Below are positions 52,102 through 58,820 of a DNA stretch of 58,820 nt, piece after piece (positions within the stretch are counted from its first letter, which is position 1; the number at the start of each line of letters is the position of its first letter). Source of the stretch: a virus; the IMG/VR virus record IMGVR_UViG_3300042923_001809, positions 1 through 58,820 of that record; one strand, given 5' to 3'. A model generated the notes under the pieces. It saw only the letters and a program-made list of their open reading frames with translations, did no database searches and had not been told where the DNA came from. The position numbers and the translations under genes are program-made.

Positions 52102-54324
52102 TTATCTTACAGTAACTCTTACCGGTTGAACTGGTGTAAAACGTCCTGCTGTTTCTTTTATTATTTCTGAATACAAATTTCCTGCTTCCGTTAAATCCTC
52201 AACTGTTATTACCAATGAATATGGTATTTCGTCATCATCCGCAACTCCCCATCGAGTAAACAACTCAAGCCATATTTCCCAACTTCCAGCGTCAAAACTT
52301 GAGAAGGTATTTGAAAAATGGAAGCATGAATCCCACTTATTACGATTATCTGCAACCGGTGGATTATCTACTACATTATTACCATTTGAATTTAATCTAT
52401 GTATAGATGTTGTAATGTAAGCTGCAGAATATTCACTTCCTTTTGTTCTATCTACTGGTGGTTGAGCTAAACACGTAACAGTAACCTTAACTTTTGATTC
52501 ACCCCGTTTTACCTTTGCCTCGGCAATTACCGTTGGAATATGAAATTTAACTCTTTTTTTTGTTAAACGGTTTAAGCTTCCTGCGTGTAAGAAAGACACT
52601 TTATTCTCAGAAGAATACATGCTATTTCTTGGTGATGATAGTCCTCTTCCATATAAATTTCCGGCAAAATCTGCCTCTTCTTGTGTTATATCTTCCTTTG
52701 TAAAAAGTGGAATTGCTCCATTATATAGTAAAGCCTGTGCCAGACCTACATCTTCATTAGGCACTGTTAGTAGTATTTCTGCAAGGTCACCTGCTACCGT
52801 TGGCGTTGTAAAACTCGTTCCTGGCAAAGCACAATAACCGGTTGATGAAAGGCACAACGCGTATGGATCACTTGGTGTCATACCATTTTTAAATTGAGTA
52901 GCTCCATAGGCAACAATATCCGGTTTATAAAAACCGCAAAATCCCGGGCCACGTCTTGAATAAGGAGCAATGTCTTTTTCCTTACTTACACTACCAGGGT
53001 GTGTTTGACCTACGACTGAGCCCACTGTAATTGCAAGCATAGCATCTGCAGGTTCAGCAATCTTGCTGTCGTCATCATCCAAAATGTCTTTCAGGTTATT
53101 TTCCGAAAAACCTAATTGATGATTTCCTGCCGATACAACGAATTTAACACCATATTTTCTAGTAAGCATATCCAGTTCACATCCTAATATACTCATTTCG
53201 TCCCCATCGATTGGCTGACTTGCATTGTATGAAAAGTTATAAATTTTTGCTACTGATGCAAAAGTATCAACAGCCTCTCTTATTCTTTTGATGACAACAT
53301 TTGATGGTGTTTTGTCGCTATCAATTATATTAGCATCAATAATTTTTGCTCTTGGTGTTAAATAAGGGTCTGGCAAATGAAATCCAAGCTCTTCGAAAGC
53401 CGCTCTACTCGCAACAGGAGTACCATGATTTCCAAAGAAAGAGGGTACGCTACATCCTGTTGCTCTCCAATGGACAGGTACGATACCAGCTAAACCTGCT
53501 GGTAAATTAACGCCATCATCCAATATAACAATTGCAGGTAAATCTTCAATTTTAATACCTGGATCTAGTTGCAGTCCTTTTCCTAATGGAATAGACGCAC
53601 TAGGAGCGTAGACTTGAAAAAAAGATGTTTCCTCGATTCTGTAGATTGCTTGATCATCTGCAATTTCATTAAAACTTGCCATAGTAACCATTGCTCTGAT
53701 AATTGCTGTTCCATCAGTTAACCGATACGGTTCACCTTGGAGAGTTCCATTTTTACTTACAATTTTCTCAGTCAATTTAGTCTGAGCCCTTTGTTGGATA
53801 TCCTCTCCTAAATTTGGTAATAACATCATTTGAACGTCTACGGAAATCCGCTCTTTGTTTTCTTCAAGGTAACGCGCTAAAGACGATGATTGTTTATCAA
53901 CAGATCTAAACGGCTCAAATCCATTAATATACTGAAAATCATGTACTGTTCCTTGATCTCTGTATCTATTAATTCGCCCCTGTAAGCTATCAAAAATGTC
54001 TCTTTTTGCGGAAACAACAGCATGATTTTTATCTCTTACTGCATTTATTTTTAAGCCTTCATCTTCCATTAATTTTTTACGGTTAGAAAAATCCTCACCA
54101 TCCTGGAGCACTACCTTAAAGGTCATTATATCTTCATCACTTAAAGAATCTCCTGCTCTTAACCTTTGAAATACATCAAATATTTCCTGCAGTCCCTGAG
54201 ATAATTTATTGCCATGTTCTGCATAATCTAATCCATACTCCTTATTTCGGCCGGTTGGCTTTTTTATTATATCCTTAATTTCTTCTGATGGTATCCATAA
54301 ATGTCGTTTTTGTTCATCATTCAT
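52102..54324 (-). CDS. ietS: S8-family serine protease (IetS-like)
   Basis: The 740-residue protein holds a subtilisin-like domain with Asp270 (VILDDGV), His300 (FFGNHGTPVAS), oxyanion Asn401 (VVSAGNHQLG) and Ser504 (PGTSFTTPTVAG). It has a long N-terminal region (about 1-255) and a strand-rich C-terminus. No signal peptide is seen, so it acts in the cytoplasm. The 8-bp overlap with the AAA ATPase gene upstream matches the IetAS defence pair (AAA ATPase plus subtilase). The ATPase may unfold or hand over substrates to the protease. Targets are not known. Confidence 0.88.
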   Translation of the reverse strand: MNDEQKRHLWIPSEEIKDIIKKPTGRNKEYGLDYAEHGNKLSQGLQEIFDVFQRLRAGDSLSDEDIMTFKVVLQDGEDFSNRKKLMEDEGLKINAVRDKNHAVVSAKRDIFDSLQGRINRYRDQGTVHDFQYINGFEPFRSVDKQSSSLARYLEENKERISVDVQMMLLPNLGEDIQQRAQTKLTEKIVSKNGTLQGEPYRLTDGTAIIRAMVTMASFNEIADDQAIYRIEETSFFQVYAPSASIPLGKGLQLDPGIKIEDLPAIVILDDGVNLPAGLAGIVPVHWRATGCSVPSFFGNHGTPVASRAAFEELGFHLPDPYLTPRAKIIDANIIDSDKTPSNVVIKRIREAVDTFASVAKIYNFSYNASQPIDGDEMSILGCELDMLTRKYGVKFVVSAGNHQLGFSENNLKDILDDDDSKIAEPADAMLAITVGSVVGQTHPGSVSKEKDIAPYSRRGPGFCGFYKPDIVAYGATQFKNGMTPSDPYALCLSSTGYCALPGTSFTTPTVAGDLAEILLTVPNEDVGLAQALLYNGAIPLFTKEDITQEEADFAGNLYGRGLSSPRNSMYSSENKVSFLHAGSLNRLTKKRVKFHIPTVIAEAKVKRGESKVKVTVTCLAQPPVDRTKGSEYSAAYITTSIHRLNSNGNNVVDNPPVADNRNKWDSCFHFSNTFSSFDAGSWEIWLELFTRWGVADDDEIPYSLVITVEDLTEAGNLYSEIIKETAGRFTPVQPVRVTVR

Positions 54325-55465
54325 TATCTAACACCCCCTTATATTTTTTTACTTGATAGTCTAGCGTATTATGTGATATTCCCATAGCCTTTGCTGCGGC
54401 TCTCAATGAAACGCCGCGCTCCAACATCTCACAAATTACTTTCATTGATTCATCTCCGCTATCTGAGAATTTTGTTAATTGTTGAATTAATATAGCCATC
54501 ACATCTTCTGTTTTCAGTTTCTGATCAATTAAATATTTTTTAGCTGCTGCTGTCATCAATTCTTCAAGCTGTGCTCCACTTATTCCTTCTGAAACTTTTG
54601 CAATCGCTTTACAATCAACCTTTGCCTCAATTCCATACTTTTCAATACCTTTTTGTATTAATGTTTTTCTTTGCTCTTCATTTGGTAATTCTAGATTAAT
54701 TGTAACATTAAATCTACGCCAAATAGCTGGATCCAATAAGTGTTCATGATTTGTAGCAGCAATCAAAAAAACATTAGCTGGCATATTATCAAAATTTTGA
54801 AGCAAAGTTGTAACTACACGCTTTAGCTCTCCTAGTTCGTTACTATCATCACGTTTTTTTGCAATGGCATCAAACTCATCCAAGAATAATATTATTCTCT
54901 GATTTCTTACTGAATCAAAAACTTTCCTTAGATTTGTACTTGTTTGCCCTAAATAGGATGAAACCAATCCATCTAAACGTACGTATGCTATTGGTAAATC
55001 TAACTCATGTCCTAATGCATATGCTGTAATAGTTTTTCCACAACCTGGCGGACCACACAATAAAACTCTATTTACTGGTGTCATACTATGCTTCAATAGA
55101 TTTGCAGCATTCTTTTGTTCTGACATAATTTGTTCCAATATTTTTTTTTGGTTTTCTGGCAAGATAACATCATTAAAAGATACATTAGGTCTAACTACTT
55201 CATACAATTCTAATAAGCTATCTTTATCTCTTGGTGTTGCTGTCTGTGATGATTGGGCAGAAAACCCTGATATACTTCCGCCAATATCAGATGATGCATT
55301 TCCACTCTTTTTTCTATTTTCATAAGCCCGCCTAAGCCGTGATGCTGTTGGAACATTTCCTTTTTTCTCTTCATCACTCACCAATTTATTTATCGCTTCT
55401 AAGAATTCTCGTTCATCACCGCTACAATGAGCTATAATTAAATTTTCTATAAGCTCTGATTTCAT
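54317..55465 (-). CDS. ietA: AAA+ ATPase with C-terminal HTH (IetA-like)
   Basis: The 382-residue protein has an N-terminal helical domain, then an AAA+ core of the FtsH/Cdc48 kind: Walker A GPPGCGKT (138-145), Walker B ILFLDEFDA (192-200), and an arginine-finger region (DPAIWRRFN). The last 40 residues (LERGVSLRAAAKAMGISHNTLDYQVKKYKGV) form a helix-turn-helix, so it may control its own promoter. It lies with the IetS-like protease in one transcript. The promoter carries two copies of a 23-bp repeat. Confidence 0.88.
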   Translation of the reverse strand: MKSELIENLIIAHCSGDEREFLEAINKLVSDEEKKGNVPTASRLRRAYENRKKSGNASSDIGGSISGFSAQSSQTATPRDKDSLLELYEVVRPNVSFNDVILPENQKKILEQIMSEQKNAANLLKHSMTPVNRVLLCGPPGCGKTITAYALGHELDLPIAYVRLDGLVSSYLGQTSTNLRKVFDSVRNQRIILFLDEFDAIAKKRDDSNELGELKRVVTTLLQNFDNMPANVFLIAATNHEHLLDPAIWRRFNVTINLELPNEEQRKTLIQKGIEKYGIEAKVDCKAIAKVSEGISGAQLEELMTAAAKKYLIDQKLKTEDVMAILIQQLTKFSDSGDESMKVICEMLERGVSLRAAAKAMGISHNTLDYQVKKYKGVLDNE

Positions 55466-55488
55466 ATTGCACTCTCCTATATATCATT

Positions 55489-55574
55489 TTTTCGTACACT
55501 TTCAGACATTTGCAATATTATAGTATCATTTCAGTAATCATATGTCAATATTTTTCGGACACATTCGGACATTA
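55489..55574 (-). promoter_or_regulatory. IetAS promoter flanked by two 23-bp operator repeats
   Basis: TTGACA (55544-55549), 17 bp and TACTAT (55521-55526) read on the minus strand. The 23-bp repeats at 55489-55511 and 55552-55574 match at 20 positions and start 63 bp apart. Each holds two TTCGGACA-like half-sites 10 bp apart on the plus strand; in the upstream copy both are exact. They lie just upstream of -35 and just downstream of the transcript start, as for a repressor binding cooperatively along one face. Confidence 0.8.
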
Positions 55575-56010
55575 TTGTTTATTGCACAAAAATAGCAATG
55601 GTCTTAATAACCACCTACTATATGTATAACTAACGGAAACCAATGTCTCCATCTGTACACTTTCTTATAAAATATCATAAAATGAGCACTCCTGTATAAT
55701 TTGATCCACCACTCAGTTTGATAATCGGTCACTTTATTATAATTTGTAAAGGATACTCGCCAAGATAGTTTTTATTAAGAGTGTACCACAGCTAACGCAA
55801 CTTACTAAGTAATGCGTAGTTAAGGCAAATAAAGATAAGTCTAGCTAAATATGTCATACACAAATTATTAGTAGCACTGGCTCAGTTCGTACCGGACAGC
55901 TGTTCTCTGAATGACAAGATTATTCAATAGCATAGAAATCAGAAAACTAATATTACTCTATCATTATATACGCTACCAGATCTGCCAATATTTCTTATCG
56001 CCATATGAAC
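55575..56010. other. Intergenic region without a recognisable gene
   Basis: No open frame, strong hairpin, tRNA or repeat of note can be seen in these 436 bases. The sequence is AT-rich with scattered stops in all frames. It may be the remains of a decayed gene or the junction between the IetAS and restriction-modification modules. Confidence 0.6.
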
Positions 56011-56706
56011 TCACTTAATAAAAATAAATATATACTCGTGTGCCAACAACAAAAAGGAACTATGTTGTTTCTCCCAAAACTTTGTTGATTTACAATTATG
56101 TTGCTCTTTTATAACTATTTCCTTAGACTTAAATTTTGCATTTAGAAAACAATTCATGACTTGGAAACCTAATGGAACAACACAACCTTTACTGCGGATG
56201 TCACCCATCATAACCGCACAAAGTCTTCCCTTTTTTAATACTCGATATGCCTCTCTCGCAACATTATTCATTTGATGTATAAATTCTTCTACTCCTAATA
56301 ACGACAGATCTCCATCTAGACTTTGGCTATAATTAATGATATCTGCATATGGTGGATGCGTGCAAATAAGATCCATACTCTCATTTGTAATAAATGACAA
56401 ATTGCGTGCATCGCCTTTTTTAACATTTTGCTGGGTTTTAGTATTGCATTGGAAATTAAGATTTTGGTTAGATAATAAAATAGATTGCTCATTGATATCG
56501 ACACCAATGGCATTACGATCAAGTAGTTTTGCTTCGACTAATGTAGTACCACTTCCTAAGAATTGATCTAGAATCCATTCATTTGGTTGACTATAACGAA
56601 GAATAATATTTCTTGGTACATATGGGGACCAATTTCCTCTGTATACCCCACAATGAGTAGCCCAATCACCTCTTTCAGGAAATGACCAAACAGTTGTTGA
56701 CTCCAA
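56011..56706 (-). CDS. DNA methyltransferase next to the AlwI-like enzyme
   Basis: The 231-residue protein has a SAM-binding motif LDQFLGSGTTLVEAKLL and a catalytic HPPY in ICTHPPYADIINYSQ, the order of alpha-type N6-adenine or N4-cytosine enzymes. The family usually begins with about ten further residues before TTVWSFPERGDWATH. Upstream, a strong AAGGAGG (56741-56747) is followed in frame by ATT and ATA but no ATG, and an in-frame TAA lies before it. The track start here, TTG 56706, has no good site, so the true start may be a rare codon near 56733. It pairs with the 56988 restriction gene. Confidence 0.8.
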   Translation of the reverse strand: MESTTVWSFPERGDWATHCGVYRGNWSPYVPRNIILRYSQPNEWILDQFLGSGTTLVEAKLLDRNAIGVDINEQSILLSNQNLNFQCNTKTQQNVKKGDARNLSFITNESMDLICTHPPYADIINYSQSLDGDLSLLGVEEFIHQMNNVAREAYRVLKKGRLCAVMMGDIRSKGCVVPLGFQVMNCFLNAKFKSKEIVIKEQHNCKSTKFWEKQHSSFLLLAHEYIFIFIK

Positions 56707-56850
56707 CTCAAATTTATTTGGTTCTAATTTTATATCAATACCTCCTTACACTATATTTTATCTGCATTATACTACTAAACACATAATAATACTAGTAAAT
56801 TTTTCCTCTTTCCCTCTTATTAAATCATAGAAATCATTTTACAGAAAAAA

Positions 56851-56888
56851 GAGACAAGCCATCATTCACCTACTTGATGACTTATCTC
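56851..56888 (-). terminator. Terminator of the restriction enzyme gene
   Basis: The 14-bp arms at 56851-56864 and 56875-56888 pair with two G-T steps around a 10-nt loop, and TTTTTT follows on the minus strand. It separates the restriction gene from the methyltransferase, which therefore needs its own promoter. Confidence 0.8.
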
Positions 56889-56987
56889 ATTTTTGATTTC
56901 TTTTCTTCCTTTTCATTATTAGAAGTAATTTTGACACTAATAAACAAATTTATATTTTCCGATAATCTTACAATCAATCCAAATCTT

Positions 56988-58820
56988 TTAAGCTTGTATC
57001 ATTTTATTCTTTATCAATTCTGAAATCATAAAATCAATATCTCGTTTCCACTCTGGTGCTTCTCTTCCGTACTTTAAATCAAAACACGCAGTGAATAAAC
57101 TTAATAATTTGTCAGGATGCACAGTATTATTCTCAAATAAACTTTTAAAAAATGATGCAAATTGACTTAATGTAAATGGTACAATTCTCAATGCCATTTT
57201 TTTGTCATCTTGAGTATACCAAACCCCAATTCGAAAAGTTTCTGCTGTATTTGAATCTATTTTATTAGCAATAAACATTCCATAAACAGGCTTATTATTA
57301 TTTAAAACAAGATCTGCTACATGTCGACGAACTGGTTCACCCTCCATGGCCTCCTGCCTTGAATTTGTTGACATAGTAACTTCAACTACAATAATATACT
57401 CATCAAATTCAAAAATCATGTCTGGTCCGCCGCCTGGTGCTGTTCCTACAGGCAAATAATCTTGATCTATACTAAATCCCCTGGCTTCATATGGCTTATT
57501 AGATATATGATTTATTGCTAAAAAAGCTCGCCATAAAATCCATTCTAAGTATGCTGCAGCCTCAGACTTAGGAACTTTAATTGTATAATCTTCATTCAAC
57601 TCTTTTTCCTGTCCATTATTAACAACTAACAAATTCATATACTCATAAATTTCTTTCCACTCATTATATTGATTTTTAGCGTATTCCTCCTCTTTGAACT
57701 TATCAATGTCCCTCTTTAAGCTGTTTCGTACCATATTTATATTAGCTGCTGAATCAAGAGGTACATCTGGAATAGTATATTGGATATTATATGTAGTCAA
57801 CTCCGAAACCAGATCTTGTAAAACTTGATTTGCTGTATCAATATTGTCCGTTGGTAACGGCGCACCATTACATAATTGCTTGTATCGCTCAATTAACGGC
57901 TCTGAACTTGTAACTTTCTTACTAAGTTCAAAAGCTAAAGTTCGATACTCTGGTACAATACAGATACCTCTTCCTGCTCTCTTGACAATTCCTGAAGATA
58001 CAATATATCGTAGATTCATATCAGCATAATCACTAAAGTTTACTTTTAGTTTTAAGTAATGTTCCCATGCTAAATCGATCAAATCTCGATCATACTTTTT
58101 CTTATTATTTGCTGCCATCCTATTTTTTCTTATATCCAAAACCTTCTCAACAACTTTATCAACATCATAATTAGGATTAGTTGTTTGAACACATATTGCA
58201 AATTCAATAAAATTAATCCTTGTATCTCCTGTAATTTCCTCCAACTTAAACATCACAGTAAGTACCCATAGAAGCGGTGAATAACTAAGTTCCTCGGTTA
58301 GCTTTTCCATTGGTACAACTAACCCTCTCAAAAAGCACTCTTGTTGTGCAGAAATAGTATCGGCATTATAAAATGTTTTGCCAATAGGTGTTATGTCATC
58401 CACTGGACCCAATTCAGTTTGAGAAAAACCATCTTTTAATGTTACTTCTGGATATGCAAATCCATATTTATTAAACATAAGTCTATATTTACGAGTTATA
58501 CTAGCATCTTGATCTTTATTTAAGTCACCACCTATTTCACCTGTATGGAATAGTAGTTTTTTAAAAGCCACCTGATCTTTTGGTTCACGTAATTTCCCTA
58601 CTAAATTTGACTCGACATATACTTTAAATCCACTGGGTATACGCCATGGATTTCTCATTCCTGTATTCCCAATTAGCCAAATATCTATTGGTTCTTTTAC
58701 AACCCTGGTCTCTTCAACTGTTTTTTCCTTAGTTTTTTCGCCATCCTTATATTTAATTTTCTTTGATTCTGTTACCTGATAAACATCCTGTCCAATTTTA
58801 ATTATTTTTGCCTTCGCCAT
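56988..58820 (-). CDS. AlwI-family type IIS restriction endonuclease
   Basis: The 610-residue protein matches the AlwI family: IDIWLIGNTGMRNPWRIPSG at residues 45-64, then SNLVGKLREPKDQ. The catalytic PD-ExK core is GPDMIFEFDEYIIVVEVTMS near residue 465-485. AlwI itself reads GGATC and cuts outside it; related enzymes read similar five-base sites, so this one's site should be tested. The ATG at 58820 is the last base of the window, and the frame could extend beyond it, but the family usually begins near here. A second methyltransferase is normally needed for such an asymmetric site. Confidence 0.9.
   Translation of the reverse strand: MAKAKIIKIGQDVYQVTESKKIKYKDGEKTKEKTVEETRVVKEPIDIWLIGNTGMRNPWRIPSGFKVYVESNLVGKLREPKDQVAFKKLLFHTGEIGGDLNKDQDASITRKYRLMFNKYGFAYPEVTLKDGFSQTELGPVDDITPIGKTFYNADTISAQQECFLRGLVVPMEKLTEELSYSPLLWVLTVMFKLEEITGDTRINFIEFAICVQTTNPNYDVDKVVEKVLDIRKNRMAANNKKKYDRDLIDLAWEHYLKLKVNFSDYADMNLRYIVSSGIVKRAGRGICIVPEYRTLAFELSKKVTSSEPLIERYKQLCNGAPLPTDNIDTANQVLQDLVSELTTYNIQYTIPDVPLDSAANINMVRNSLKRDIDKFKEEEYAKNQYNEWKEIYEYMNLLVVNNGQEKELNEDYTIKVPKSEAAAYLEWILWRAFLAINHISNKPYEARGFSIDQDYLPVGTAPGGGPDMIFEFDEYIIVVEVTMSTNSRQEAMEGEPVRRHVADLVLNNNKPVYGMFIANKIDSNTAETFRIGVWYTQDDKKMALRIVPFTLSQFASFFKSLFENNTVHPDKLLSLFTACFDLKYGREAPEWKRDIDFMISELIKNKMIQA

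Noticed and set aside
1-58820. CRISPR arrays, tRNA and rRNA genes
   Set aside because: No regularly spaced repeats of CRISPR length, no cloverleaf with a CCA-ready acceptor stem and no rRNA-like segments were seen.

Overview
The window looks like a low-GC Gram-positive chromosome, most likely Clostridia of the Lachnospiraceae type. The grounds are strong AGGAGG-type ribosome binding sites, TTGACA/TATAAT promoters, several serine recombinases of the clostridial kind, and phage proteins of Firmicutes families. This assignment rests on motif and family recognition, since no search could be run.

The core is an apparently complete HK97-type, siphovirus-like prophage of about 45 kb (roughly 6.95-52 kb), read almost entirely on the minus strand. 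In transcription order it has: an XRE regulator (51.9 kb); a zinc-ribbon protein; a structured leader and a sigma-like gene (51.1-50.5 kb); a replication/recombination block (Cas4-like DUF2800 nuclease, DUF2815, family A DNA polymerase, VapE primase-helicase, VRR-NUC nuclease, a frameshifted SNF2 helicase); HNH nuclease and terminase small subunit; a ParB-methyltransferase; an amidoligase cluster; terminase large subunit, portal, ClpP-like protease and capsid; head-tail connectors; tail genes with a programmed -1 frameshift; tape measure and baseplate; holin and amidase. It ends with a SHOCT protein and three overlapping serine recombinase genes (10.8-7.0 kb).

Cargo sits at several points in the prophage: a plus-strand gene with a PUA/EVE-like N-terminus, its own strong promoter and two matching operators between HNH and terS; a terpene-cyclase-like (alpha/alpha toroid) gene with its own terminator in the tail operon; and a plus-strand RecD-like helicase plus a small partner between lysis and integration.

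Both flanks carry defence-like genes. On the left (1.8-6.95 kb) is a three-gene operon with its own promoter and terminator: an unrecognised 556-residue protein, a coiled-coil protein and a TIR-domain protein. This is the best candidate for an undescribed defence system. Left of it lie an orphan gene and a further large serine recombinase. On the right (52.1-58.8 kb) are an IetA/IetS-like AAA ATPase and subtilase pair, controlled by a striking repeat array, and an AlwI-family type IIS restriction enzyme with a DNA methyltransferase.

The strongest regulatory finds are the RNA leader before the sigma-like gene (a structured element, an intrinsic terminator with a GNRA-capped stem, and a perfect hairpin hiding the Shine-Dalgarno sequence), a candidate phage origin with TGTTCC iterons beside the primase gene, and a conserved 36-bp box before both amidoligase-cluster operons.
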